Assembly: GCF_965277665.1 (NCBI RefSeq) | Contig: NZ_OZ255835.1 | Location: 2,232,001-2,296,000 of the forward strand | Direction of reading: 5' to 3' | Origin: Lichenicoccus sp965277665 | GTDB lineage: Bacteria; Pseudomonadota; Alphaproteobacteria; Acetobacterales; Acetobacteraceae | Length of the DNA: 64,000 nt | Part shown: positions 52,444 to 60,354 of the stretch, in pieces | How the letters are laid out: every line of letters starts with the position of its first letter | How positions within the stretch are numbered: the stretch's first letter is position 1 | Made by a program: the position numbers and the translations under genes | Notes under the pieces: model-generated | What the model was told of the DNA's origin: nothing | Database searches by the model: none | Seen by the model: only the letters and a program-made list of their open reading frames with translations

Positions 52444-53430
52444 TCACGCGCCCGCTGCTGCCGGCTGATCTGCCGCCGGCAGTTGCGGGCGCACGCCCAG
52501 GATATGGGCGATCGCGTAGGTGAGGTCGGGACGGTTCAGCGTGTAGAAGTGGAACTCGTCCACGCCGTTCGCCTGCAGCAGCCGCACCTGCTCGGCGGCC
52601 ACCACGGCGCCGACCATGCGGCGGGTTTCGGCGTCCTCCTCGGTGCCGCTGAACATGGCGGCGAGCCAGCCGGGCACCGCGGTGCCGCAGGCGGTGGCAA
52701 AGCGCTTCGCGGCCCCGAAATTCGAGACCGGCATGATCCCCGGCACGACGGGTGCCGTGATGCCGGTGGCAAGGCAGCGGTCGAGGAAGCGCAGGTAGGT
52801 GTCGGCCTCGAAGAAGACCTGGGTGATCGCGCGCGTGGCGCCGGCATCGAGCTTGCGCTTGAGGTTGTCGAGATCGGCCTGCTCGCTGGCGGCCTCGGGA
52901 TGCACCTCCGGATAGGCGGCCACCGAGATCTCGAAATCCGCCACCCGCTTCAGGCCGGCCACCAGTTCGGCGGCACTCGCATAACCCTCGGGATGCGCCT
53001 CGAACGCGCTGTCCCTGGGCGGATCGCCGCGCAGGGCCACGATATGGCGCACCCCCGCATCCCAGTATTGCCGGGCCACGTCGTCCACCGCACCGCGCGA
53101 GGCGCCGACGCAGGTCAGGTGGGCCGCGGGCGTCAGACCGGTTTCGCGGACGATCCGGGCCACCGTGTCGTGCGTGCGCGCCTGGGTCGAGCCGCCGGCG
53201 CCGTAGGTTACCGACACGAAGCTCGGCCGCATCGTCTCCAGCCGGCGGATGCAGGCCCAGAGCTGGGTCTCCAGCGCCTCGGTGCGCGGCGGAAAGAACT
53301 CGAACGACAGGATCGGCGCCGGGCCGGCCGCCTCGCGCATCGGCAGGCCGGCGACCCGCGGGCCGGTCAGCCAGCGCTCGAGCGGCGCCAGCCCGGAGAT
53401 AGGTCCAGAGATCGGAGAGGCCTCGTTCAT
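52444..53430 (-). CDS. metF: methylenetetrahydrofolate reductase
   Basis: A 328-residue FAD enzyme making 5-methyl-THF for methionine synthesis. ILSFEFFPPRTEALE carries the Glu-containing family start, VSVTYGAGGST and HLTCVGASR bind FAD/folate, IVALRGDPP and AITQVFFEADTYLRFLDRC are also conserved. I chose ATG 53430 (MNEASPISG); an in-frame start at 53517 adds unrelated residues. Upstream lies a 190-base leader with stem-loops. Confidence 0.95.
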   Translation of the reverse strand: MNEASPISGPISGLAPLERWLTGPRVAGLPMREAAGPAPILSFEFFPPRTEALETQLWACIRRLETMRPSFVSVTYGAGGSTQARTHDTVARIVRETGLTPAAHLTCVGASRGAVDDVARQYWDAGVRHIVALRGDPPRDSAFEAHPEGYASAAELVAGLKRVADFEISVAAYPEVHPEAASEQADLDNLKRKLDAGATRAITQVFFEADTYLRFLDRCLATGITAPVVPGIMPVSNFGAAKRFATACGTAVPGWLAAMFSGTEEDAETRRMVGAVVAAEQVRLLQANGVDEFHFYTLNRPDLTYAIAHILGVRPQLPAADQPAAAGA

Positions 53431-53681
53431 GCTCGTCGTTCCGGATGACCCGTGCGCCAGCAGGCCTGGGCACATGACGGGAACCAGTAGTCGGGAGTTG
53501 CATGGTAGCGGCGACACGCTACCGGCACAAACGTCATGACTTCGCCGCCCGCAGGCAACGGACCCCGGTGGTTGCGCGTGCTCGCCTGCGTGTTAATGAG
53601 GTTGCGATGTGACCGTCCGGTCATTGACCTGTGATACAGGGCAGCCGGGGACCTGCCGTCGCAGGGCAGCCAGGGATGAGG
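53431..53681. promoter_or_regulatory. divergent leader between metF and mlaA with stem-loops
   Basis: On the metF side a stem GGTAGCG/CGCTACC (53504-53523) and a second stem around GTGC(C)CAG/CTGGCGCAC (about 53445-53475) lie upstream of the ATG. I could not fit any known SAM, SAH or cobalamin riboswitch consensus. On the mlaA side, an AGGG at 53672-53675 serves ATG 53682. The rest of the gap shows nothing recognisable. Confidence 0.35.
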
Positions 53682-54467
53682 ATGCGGACCGTGAGAATGA
53701 TCCGGACGGGTATGCGGCGCGCCGGCGCCGTCGCGGCAGTCGGGCTCCTCCTGGGGGCAGGCGGCTGCGCCCAGAAGCCGACCGACCCCGATGCGCTCGC
53801 CGACTACAACAGCACCAACGATCCGCTGGAGTCAGGCAACCGCTTCTTCTACCGGGTCAACAACACCGTCGACAAATACACCCTCAAGCCGGTGGCGCAG
53901 GGCTATGTCTATGTGGTGCCGCAGCCGGTGCGCACCGGAGTGCACAACGCGCTGGCCAACTTCGCGAGCCCGGCCACCTTCTTCAACGACATCTTCGAGA
54001 CCAAGCCGCGCCGCGCCGGCGACACCTTCGTGCGCTTCGTGGTCAACTCGACGGTCGGCGTTGCCGGCGTATTCGATGTCGCCCGCGGCCTCGGTTATCC
54101 CGCGCACGACGCGGATGGCGGTATGACGCTGGCGAGCTGGGGCGTGCCACAGGGGCCGTACCTCTACCTGCTCGGCCTGGGGCCGTCCTCGCCGCAGGCG
54201 ATCACCGGCTTCGCGATGGACATCGCGCTGGCGCCGTTGACCTACGTGCCGCGCGGCTATGGCTTGCTGACCCTGAACTGGGCGCTCTACGGTATCGGCG
54301 TGGTGGATGCCCGGGCCGGGGTGTTGAACGACCTCGACCAGATCAACCGCGATGCGCTCGACCCGTATGCCACCCTGCGCAGCCTGTACCGGCAGCATCG
54401 CGCAGCCCAGATCGAGGCGATGCGCAAGGACAACCGTATGACGACACCGGACTGGTACACGCAATGA
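53682..54467 (+). CDS. mlaA: outer-membrane phospholipid-removal lipoprotein MlaA
   Basis: A 261-residue lipoprotein with lipobox LLLGAGGC. Family motifs are DPLESGNRFFYRVNNTVDKY, NALANFASPATFFNDIFETK, RFVVNSTVGVAGVFDVARGL and GPYLYLLGLGPSSPQ. It removes mislocalised phospholipid from the outer leaflet. Several in-frame ATGs occur at 53676-53697; 53682 has AGGG six bases upstream. It overlaps mlaC by four bases. Confidence 0.93.
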   Translation: MRTVRMIRTGMRRAGAVAAVGLLLGAGGCAQKPTDPDALADYNSTNDPLESGNRFFYRVNNTVDKYTLKPVAQGYVYVVPQPVRTGVHNALANFASPATFFNDIFETKPRRAGDTFVRFVVNSTVGVAGVFDVARGLGYPAHDADGGMTLASWGVPQGPYLYLLGLGPSSPQAITGFAMDIALAPLTYVPRGYGLLTLNWALYGIGVVDARAGVLNDLDQINRDALDPYATLRSLYRQHRAAQIEAMRKDNRMTTPDWYTQ

Positions 54468-55135
54468 TCGGGGCCGACTGCATGCTAGACGTTGACCAAC
54501 ACCCGCTGCCTGCGCATCGCGCCTTCCCGACGCGGCGCCGCCTGGGTGCCTTGGCCGGCGCCGCCGCCTGCCTGGCGATGTGTCTTGGAGGTGTTGCCGC
54601 CCGCGCGGAAAGTGCCGACGTCGCCTTCGTGCACCAGTTCGGCGACAAGCTGGTGGCCGTCATCAACGGCGCCGGCTCGACCGTCGAGAAGAAGCAGCAG
54701 ATCCAGCCGCTGATCGACCAGAACGTGGACGTGGACGGCATCGCGCGCTTTGCGATGGGCCGCTACTGGAAGCTGGCCACCCCCAGCCAGCAGCAGCAGT
54801 TCGTCACCCTGTTCCACCATGTCCTGCTCAACACCATCACCGGCAAGCTCGGCGAATACCAGGGCGTGCGCTTCTCGGTCGGCGCGGCCACGCCGCATGG
54901 CGACGGTGAGAGCCAGGTGGCCACCACGATCGACCGGCCCGGGCAGCCGCCGGCCAACGTGGACTGGGTGATCAGCCACAAGGCCGGGGCGCCCAAGGTC
55001 GAGGACGTGTTCGGCGAGGGCGTCAGCCTGAGCCTGACCCAGCGCCAGGACTATTCCAGCTACCTCTCGCGCAACGGCAACGACATCGACAAGCTGCTGG
55101 GCGCCATGCAGAGGCAGGCCGCTCGGTCTTCGTGA
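54464..55135 (+). CDS. mlaC: periplasmic phospholipid shuttle MlaC
   Basis: A 223-residue protein of the Ttg2/MlaC family. A signal peptide (RRRLGALAGAAACLAMCLGG, cleavage near ARA-ES) is followed by VAFVHQFGDKLVAVINGAGS, DVDGIARFAMGRYWKLATPS and VDWVISHKAGAPKVEDVFGE. The ATG at 54464 overlaps the mlaA stop (ATGA); ATG 54482 is also possible. The MlaFEDB complex is not in this window. Confidence 0.92.
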   Translation: MIGADCMLDVDQHPLPAHRAFPTRRRLGALAGAAACLAMCLGGVAARAESADVAFVHQFGDKLVAVINGAGSTVEKKQQIQPLIDQNVDVDGIARFAMGRYWKLATPSQQQQFVTLFHHVLLNTITGKLGEYQGVRFSVGAATPHGDGESQVATTIDRPGQPPANVDWVISHKAGAPKVEDVFGEGVSLSLTQRQDYSSYLSRNGNDIDKLLGAMQRQAARSS

Positions 55136-55203
55136 GAGACGCTTCGGATATGCTCTACTACGGCGGTCATCCGACGCGGCTTTCTGCGCTTGCGGTGCTC
55201 ACG
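55135..55203 (+). repeat. truncated 3'-end palindromic element, copy 7 (half copy)
   Basis: AGAGACGCTTCGGATATGCT and CTACTACGGCGGTCATCCGA match the start of copy 3 at 13281, reaching TGCGGTGCTCACGG. It starts at the last base of the mlaC stop. The distal half is absent; the convergent GNAT gene instead ends inside the element (stop 55199-55201). Confidence 0.75.
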
Positions 55204-55720
55204 GGTTGGGGGTGCGGTCGCTTTCATAGATGAGCATGGTGTGGCCGGCGCGCAGGAAGCTGGCTTTGACCTGCATGCCGATGCCGCCGAGGATCGTGCG
55301 CGAGGCGAAGTTCTCCTCGCGGGCGACCGCGACCACACGCATCTCGCCCTGGTCGTGCGCGTAGCGTAGCGCCGCCGCCGCGGCCTCGCGGGCGATCCCC
55401 CGGCCGCGCGCAGGCGGCCAGATCGCGAAGCGCAAGCCGAGCCCCAGCCCGTCCGGGCGCTCGTGCAGCCCGGTCATGCCCTGGAACACGCCGTTCTCGT
55501 TGATGGTGAAGATGCCGACGCGGCGGCGCGCCCAGAAGGCGATGTCGTCCGCCATCTCCTCGGTTGCCTGCTTGCGGTTGCGCACCCCGCCCAGCATCAG
55601 TCCGAACGCACCGGCGTCGCCCTTGAGGCGCACCATGCGGTCCAGGTCCGGCCAGCCGACCGGCGCCAGGATCAGCCGTGCCGTGCGCACCTTCCGCCCG
55701 AGCGAGGAGAAACCTGTCAT
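55199..55720 (-). CDS. GNAT-family N-acetyltransferase (RimJ-like)
   Basis: A 173-residue acetyltransferase: TARLILAPVGWPDLDRMVRL at the N-terminus, LGLRFAIWPPARGRGIAREA (acetyl-CoA loop), and NFASRTILGGIGMQV. It looks like the RimJ/RimL group acting on ribosomal proteins or small molecules; substrate unknown. The final residues (DRTPNP) and stop lie in the truncated repeat, so the tail may be altered. Confidence 0.82.
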   Translation of the reverse strand: MTGFSSLGRKVRTARLILAPVGWPDLDRMVRLKGDAGAFGLMLGGVRNRKQATEEMADDIAFWARRRVGIFTINENGVFQGMTGLHERPDGLGLGLRFAIWPPARGRGIAREAAAAALRYAHDQGEMRVVAVAREENFASRTILGGIGMQVKASFLRAGHTMLIYESDRTPNP

Positions 55721-55750
55721 GTCCTTGATCTGAGTCGCTTGGAGGCGATG

Positions 55751-55910
55751 AGGCTATTTGAAAACGCCTGATGCTGGATGAGAGCCGCCGGAACGGCCGC
55801 GGCCGGCGTGACTTTTTGAGCACCGGAGCGGAGCGGCCTTCATGGCCGTGAGCACAGGAGCACAAAAAAGGCGCGTCGGATCGCCAGCAGCAGGCGTTTG
55901 CAAACAGCCT
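55751..55910 (-). repeat. 3'-end palindromic element, copy 8
   Basis: Arms AGGCTATTTGAAAACGCCTG and CAGGCGTTTGCAAACAGCCT are near-perfect inverted repeats. Read on the minus strand it overlaps the ettA stop (TAG, 55911-55909), then GCGATCCGACGCGCCTTTTT, a TGCTCACGGCC hairpin, and the CTCTCATCCAGC end. It separates ettA from the GNAT gene. Confidence 0.92.
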
Positions 55911-57588
55911 AGCGGGCGATCGGGCGGTACTTGATGCGATGCGGCTCCGTCGCCTCCGCGCCGAGACGGCGGCGCTTGTCCTCCTCGTACGCCTGGAAGT
56001 TGCCCTCGAACCACTCGACGTGGCTGTTGCCCTCGAAGGCCAGGATATGCGTCGCCAGCCGGTCGAGGAACCATCGGTCATGCGAGATGATCACGGCGCA
56101 GCCGGCGAATTCGCCCAGCGCATCCTCGAGTGCCCGCAGCGTGTCGACGTCGAGGTCGTTGGTCGGCTCGTCGAGCAGGATGACGTTGCTCTCGCGGCGC
56201 AGCATCTTGGCCAGATGCACCCGGTTGCGCTCGCCGCCCGACAGGATGCCGACCTTCTTCTGCTGGTCCGCGCCCTTGAAGTTGAAGGCGCCGACATAGG
56301 CGCGCGACGGCACCGCGCGCTTGCCGAGATAGATCACGTCGGTGCCGCCGGAGATCTCCTCCCAGACGTTCTTGTCGGCATCGAGCGTGTCGCGCGACTG
56401 GTCGACATAGCCGAGCCTGACCGTCTCGCCGATCTTGAGCTCGCCGCCATCGGGCTGCTCCTGGCCGAGGATCATCTTGAACAGGGTGGACTTGCCGGCG
56501 CCGTTCGCCCCGATCACGCCGACGATGCCGCCGGGCGGCAGCTTGAAGTCCAGGTCCTCGATCAGCAGCCGGTTGCCGAACGCTTTTCGAAGTTTGTCGG
56601 CCTCGATCACCGTGCCGCCGAGGCGCGGGCCGGGGGTGATGACGATATCCGCCGTGCCGCCGGCGCGGTCGGCATTGGCGGCCAGCATCTTCTCGTAGTT
56701 GGCGATGCGCGCCTTGTTCTTGGCCTGGCGGGCGCGCGGGCTGGAGCCGATCCACTCCTCCTCGGCGGCGAGCGCACGCTGGCGCGAACTCTCCTCCTTT
56801 TCCTCCTGCTGCAGGCGCTTGCGCTTCTGCGCCAGCCACGAGGAGTAGTTGCCCTCGAACGGATAGCCGCGGCCGCGCTCGATCTCGAGGATCCAGTTGG
56901 TGACGTTGTCGAGGAAGTAGCGGTCATGGGTGATCACCATGACGGTGCCGGCATAGTCGCGCAGCGTGCGCTCGAGCCAGGCGACGCTCTCCGCGTCGAG
57001 ATGGTTGGTCGGCTCGTCGAGCAGCAGGATGTCGGGCTTTTCCAGCAGCAGCCGGCACAGCGCCACCCGGCGCCGCTCGCCGCCCGACAGTTTCTCGACA
57101 TCGGCCTCGGCCGGCGGACAGCCGAGCGCATCGAGCGCGATCTCGATGCGGCGGTCGAGGTCCCAGCCTTCGCCGGCCTCGATCTCCTCCTGCAGCGTGG
57201 CCTGCTCGGTGAGCAACATGTCCATCTGCTTGTCGTCCATCGGCTCGCCGAACAGCAGCGAGATGGCGTTGAAACGCTCCACCGCCGCCTTCAGCTTGCC
57301 GAAGGCGAGACCGACATTCTCGCCGACGCTCAGCGTCGGATCGAGCCTGGGCTCCTGCTCGAGATAGCCGATGCGTATGCCCTCCGCCGCCCAGGCCTCG
57401 CCGCCGTACTCGGTCTCGATCCCGGCCATGATCTTGAGCAGGGTGGACTTGCCGGCGCCGTTGACGCCGAGCACGCCGATCTTGACGCCCGGCAGGAATG
57501 ACAGCGTGATGCCCTTGAACACCTCGCGGCCGCCCGGATAGGCCTTGGTCAGGTCCTTCATCACATAGACGTACTGATAGGCTGCCAT
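55909..57588 (-). CDS. ettA: energy-dependent translational throttle protein EttA (ABC-F)
   Basis: A 559-residue tandem ABC ATPase with no membrane part. Walker A loops GVNGAGKSTLLK and GANGAGKSTLFK; signatures LSGGERRRVALCRLLLE and LSGGERNRVHLAKMLRR; Walker B LLLDEPTNHLD and ILLDEPTNDLD. The linker contains the long arm motif WIGSSPRARQAKNKARIANY, typical of EttA. It binds the ribosomal E site and gates the first elongation steps according to the ATP/ADP ratio. Confidence 0.96.
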   Translation of the reverse strand: MAAYQYVYVMKDLTKAYPGGREVFKGITLSFLPGVKIGVLGVNGAGKSTLLKIMAGIETEYGGEAWAAEGIRIGYLEQEPRLDPTLSVGENVGLAFGKLKAAVERFNAISLLFGEPMDDKQMDMLLTEQATLQEEIEAGEGWDLDRRIEIALDALGCPPAEADVEKLSGGERRRVALCRLLLEKPDILLLDEPTNHLDAESVAWLERTLRDYAGTVMVITHDRYFLDNVTNWILEIERGRGYPFEGNYSSWLAQKRKRLQQEEKEESSRQRALAAEEEWIGSSPRARQAKNKARIANYEKMLAANADRAGGTADIVITPGPRLGGTVIEADKLRKAFGNRLLIEDLDFKLPPGGIVGVIGANGAGKSTLFKMILGQEQPDGGELKIGETVRLGYVDQSRDTLDADKNVWEEISGGTDVIYLGKRAVPSRAYVGAFNFKGADQQKKVGILSGGERNRVHLAKMLRRESNVILLDEPTNDLDVDTLRALEDALGEFAGCAVIISHDRWFLDRLATHILAFEGNSHVEWFEGNFQAYEEDKRRRLGAEATEPHRIKYRPIAR

Positions 57589-57643
57589 GAGGGGCTCCTG
57601 GTCCAGGTTGTATCCGCGAGCATAAATCCGGAAGGCGGGGACC

Positions 57644-57716
57644 TGCGCCCGGCAGGACTCGAACCCGCAACCAAGCCGTTATGAGCGGCCCGCTCTAACC
57701 ATTGAGCTACAGGCGC
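57644..57716 (-). tRNA. tRNA with CAU anticodon, probably tRNA-Ile2
   Basis: The acceptor stem pairs GCGCCTG (57716-57710) with CGGGCGC, discriminator A at 57644. The D arm begins TAGCTCAATGG, the anticodon loop is CTCATAA (anticodon at 57683-57681), and the T arm is GCGGGTTCGAGTCCTGC. G1-C72 pairing excludes an initiator tRNA. The segments TAGAGC and CTTGGTTGC resemble lysidine-modified tRNA-Ile2 more than elongator tRNA-Met, but this is not proved. CCA is not encoded. Confidence 0.92.
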
Positions 57717-57852
57717 ACAAGTCCCGCATCAGATTGCGCATCAGGGCGGCAATGGCAAGTTCCCGGCGGTGGCAACGCCGGCATGGCAGCCTTCGATCCG
57801 CCGCAATCGCGTGCCAATTCTGAGACACACCCACACGATCGGAGCGACCGCC

Positions 57853-58203
57853 ATGCCCAACCGCCACCCTCTTGCCAGCCTGTTCCTGGCGGCCGCGCTG
57901 CTGCTGCCGGCTGGGGGCGCCCTCGCCCAGCCCGCGCCCGGTCCGGGCCCGGATCAATCCGGTTCCATGCAGGCACCTGCGGACCAGCGGCCGATAGACC
58001 AGCAGCCCGGGGACCAGCGACCGATGGCATCCGGCATCAAGCCCAAGCCGCGCGGAGGCTGCCTGAAATACGGGGCTGCGGGGGCCGTCGGCGGCCATCT
58101 GGCGCATCATCACGCGGTGCTCGGAGCGGTGGGCGGCTGCGCGGTCGGCGCCTACGTCAAGCACCGGTCCAAGAAGCGGATCGCCGCCGGCCAGCAGCCC
58201 TAG
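57853..58203 (+). CDS. small exported protein with glycine-zipper-like C-terminus
   Basis: A 116-residue protein with a signal peptide (LASLFLAAALLLPAGGALAQ). A Pro/Gln/Asp-rich linker (GPGPDQSGSMQAPADQ) leads to CLKYGAAGAVGGHLAHHHAV and LGAVGGCAVGAYVKHRSKKR, a glycine-zipper-like hydrophobic region with two Cys and three adjacent His. GGAG precedes the ATG. Probably envelope-associated; function unknown. Confidence 0.65.
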   Translation: MPNRHPLASLFLAAALLLPAGGALAQPAPGPGPDQSGSMQAPADQRPIDQQPGDQRPMASGIKPKPRGGCLKYGAAGAVGGHLAHHHAVLGAVGGCAVGAYVKHRSKKRIAAGQQP

Positions 58204-58264
58204 CGGTCCGATCCTGCCGCTCGCTACCCGAGCGGCAGGCTCAATTTGCCCACAAAACCAAAGG

Positions 58265-58310
58265 CTAGTGGTAAAGCCTGGCGACTCTTCCGTCAGATTA
58301 TTACCACTAG
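58265..58310. repeat. palindrome with perfect 10-bp arms
   Basis: CTAGTGGTAA (58265-58274) and TTACCACTAG (58301-58310) are perfect inverted repeats with a 26-base loop. The right arm shares its CTAG with the next palindrome. Confidence 0.8.
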
Positions 58311-58412
58311 AGCATCATCCGATCAGACGGAATCGGCTGATCAGATTGAGATGCTCGCCAAAACAAAGAGCTAGAGCTTTGTCTGTGAACCAGTGTGAAC
58401 GGACAATGCTCT
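58308..58412. repeat. composite intergenic palindrome (TAGAGCATC type)
   Basis: A first stem runs GAGCATC/GATGCTC with inner CGATCAG/CTGATCAG (58310-58358). It is followed by ACAAAGAGCTAGAGCTTTGT and a run ending AATGCTCT. Elements of the TAGAGCAT...AAAGAGCTAGAGC type are scattered in many alphaproteobacterial genomes. With the preceding palindrome it fills the 241-base gap between the small exported protein and the convergent SDR gene. Confidence 0.7.
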
Positions 58413-58444
58413 GGTGGCACCGGGCCAAGCCCGCCTGTGAGCCC

Positions 58445-59170
58445 TCACCAGGGCACGGTCTCCCGCTCGAAGTAGAAGCCACCGCTGGGCCCGGCGGCAT
58501 CCAGGTCTGCCAGCCAGACGATCCCGGCAGCCGCCTGCTCGACCGTCCGGTAGCCTGAATGGCCGTTGAGGTCGGTAGCCGTGTAGCCGGGATCGGTGGC
58601 GTTCACCTTGATACCGAGCGGGGCAAGTTCCTTGGCGAACGACACCGTCGCCGCGTTTAGTGCCGATTTGGAGCTGTTATAGCCAAGCAGGTTGACCTCG
58701 TAGAACTCGTTCGCCGGATCCGAGAGCCAGCCGAGCGACCCGAGGCCGCTGCTCACCATGACGATCCTGGCACCGCCTGCCGCTGTCAGCAGCGGCAGGA
58801 AGGCCTGGGTGACGCGGATCGGCCCGAACACGTTGGTCTCGAAGACGGTGCGGACGTTGTCGACGGGCTGTTGGCTGGGCTTCACCCGCAAGCCGCCGGT
58901 GATCCCGGCATTGTTGACCAGAACGTCGAGGAGGCCGTCCGCCTGCCCGACATGGCCTGCTGCGGCCTGCACGCTCTCGTCGCTGGTAACGTCGATCTCG
59001 ACAAACCTGACATCGTGGCCTTCGTCGCGGAGGCGTTGCGCGGCCTCCCCGCCCCGGGCGCCGTCGCGGCAGCCGAGCCAGATGCGGTAGCCCAGCCGGC
59101 TAAGCTGGCGAGCCATCTCGAAGCCGATGCTCTTGTTGGCACCGGTGATCAATGCACTCTTTCCTGTCAT
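58445..59170 (-). CDS. SDR-family oxidoreductase
   Basis: A 241-residue short-chain dehydrogenase. TGANKSIGFEMARQL binds cofactor, NNAGITGG carries NAG, the Ser is in MVSSGLGSLGWL and the Tyr-Lys pair in YNSSKSALNA. AAAGGAGG lies six bases before ATG 59170, an ideal ribosome-binding site. It is divergent from the LysR gene at 59273. Relatives include carbonyl reductase-like enzymes; substrate unknown. Confidence 0.88.
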   Translation of the reverse strand: MTGKSALITGANKSIGFEMARQLSRLGYRIWLGCRDGARGGEAAQRLRDEGHDVRFVEIDVTSDESVQAAAGHVGQADGLLDVLVNNAGITGGLRVKPSQQPVDNVRTVFETNVFGPIRVTQAFLPLLTAAGGARIVMVSSGLGSLGWLSDPANEFYEVNLLGYNSSKSALNAATVSFAKELAPLGIKVNATDPGYTATDLNGHSGYRTVEQAAAGIVWLADLDAAGPSGGFYFERETVPW

Positions 59171-59272
59171 GCGAACCTCCTTTGCCGGATTGGCGCATCC
59201 GGCGTCGGTCGCGTTCGTAGCGTCGTTCGGGCCGGCTTGATAATCCATCCGAAACCTGACGGACTGATCGCC

Positions 59273-60193
59273 GTGACGAACAATGATGCTCTGCTCCGCC
59301 TGGACGATCTGTCGGTCTTCCTTGCGGTCTGCGAGATGCGCGGGTTCCGGGCGGCGGCGAAGCGGTTCGGGTGCTCGCCGTCCACGGTGAGCGAGAAGAT
59401 CGTGCAGCTGGAACGGCGGCTCGGCGTGCCGCTGCTGATCCGGACGACGCGCGACGTGGGGCCGACGGCGGCGGGCCGCCTGCTCGCCGATCGCCTGCTG
59501 CCGGCGCTGGCCGAGACACGTGCCGCGCTGCAGGACGCCGCCAGCGCCCAGCGGGAGGTGCGGGGCCTGCTGCGGCTGAACGTGAGCGGCGCCGTCATGG
59601 TCGACATCCTGCCGCCGTTGCTGGATCGCTTCCTCGTGGCCTACCCCCAGGTGCGGGCCGAGCTCGTCGTAGAGGACCGGCTCGTCGACATCGCCCATGC
59701 CGGCTGCGATGCCGGTATCCGCTACGGCGAGCACCTGGGGCAGGACATGATTGCCGTGCCGCTTGGACCGGCCTCGCAGCGGGTGACGCTCGCGGCTGCC
59801 CCATCCTACCTCGCCGCGCGCGACGTGCCGCTGCACCCGCGCGACCTGCTGAAACATGACTGCGTGCGGCTTCGATTCTCCAGCGGCGCACTCGTGAAAT
59901 GGAGCTTCGAGTGCCACGGCGAGACGGTGACGGTCGATCCGCCGGGCCGCCTGATCATCGGCGTCAACGCGGCAGCGGCCGCGATCGAGCTGGCCTGCCG
60001 GGGACGCGGCATCATCGCGACCTTCGAGAACTGGCTCCTGCCGTTCCTGGAGACGGGGGTGCTGCAACCGGTGCTGCCGGGCTGGTGGAGCGGGTTCGAG
60101 GGGCCGCGACTCTATTTCTCGGACCGGTTTATGCCGGCGCCGCTGCGCGCCTTCGTCGACCTGGTCGTGGAAGAACGACGTAGCGCGCCCTGA
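59273..60193 (+). CDS. LysR-family transcriptional regulator
   Basis: A 306-residue regulator. HTH near residues 10-65: DLSVFLAVCEMRGFRAAAKR, SPSTVSEKIVQLERRLGVPL. The effector domain follows. No in-frame ATG fits; the GTG at 59273 gives a normal family N-terminus. It is divergent from the SDR gene across 102 bases, so it probably controls that gene. Confidence 0.87.
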   Translation: MTNNDALLRLDDLSVFLAVCEMRGFRAAAKRFGCSPSTVSEKIVQLERRLGVPLLIRTTRDVGPTAAGRLLADRLLPALAETRAALQDAASAQREVRGLLRLNVSGAVMVDILPPLLDRFLVAYPQVRAELVVEDRLVDIAHAGCDAGIRYGEHLGQDMIAVPLGPASQRVTLAAAPSYLAARDVPLHPRDLLKHDCVRLRFSSGALVKWSFECHGETVTVDPPGRLIIGVNAAAAAIELACRGRGIIATFENWLLPFLETGVLQPVLPGWWSGFEGPRLYFSDRFMPAPLRAFVDLVVEERRSAP

Positions 60194-60221
60194 CCATGAG
60201 GTCGCCGGCGCTTGTCGTTTG

Positions 60222-60285
60222 AGAGAGCAGCTTTATCCGACACTTGGCATCGCGAAGCGATTCCAAGTGTCGGATGCTGCTCTAG
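60222..60285. repeat. two-hairpin-family palindrome, copy 3 (hairpin 2 only)
   Basis: Bounded by AGAGCAGCTT and GCTGCTCTAG. The stem ATCCGACACTTGG/CCAAGTGTCGGAT is perfect over 13 bp around a CATCGCGAAGCGATT loop. The loop and outer ends match the copy at 41103, whereas the middle stem bases differ in a pair-preserving way. It occupies much of the 161-base gap before ppa. Confidence 0.85.
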
Positions 60286-60354
60286 GACGGCTGCTTGGCA
60301 ACAGCCAGGGCGCCCGATAGGGTCGCGCCGCGAAACGAGTGAGGGAAGCGCAGG

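Noticed and set aside
57644..57716. Considered as initiator tRNA-fMet
   Set aside because: The first acceptor pair is G-C, whereas the initiator has an unpaired C1-A72. The anticodon-flanking bases fit tRNA-Ile2 better.
57853..58203. Considered as an intact outer-membrane glycine-zipper (SlyB/OsmB) lipoprotein
   Set aside because: There is a signal peptide but no lipobox, and the zipper pattern is only partial, so I left the function open.
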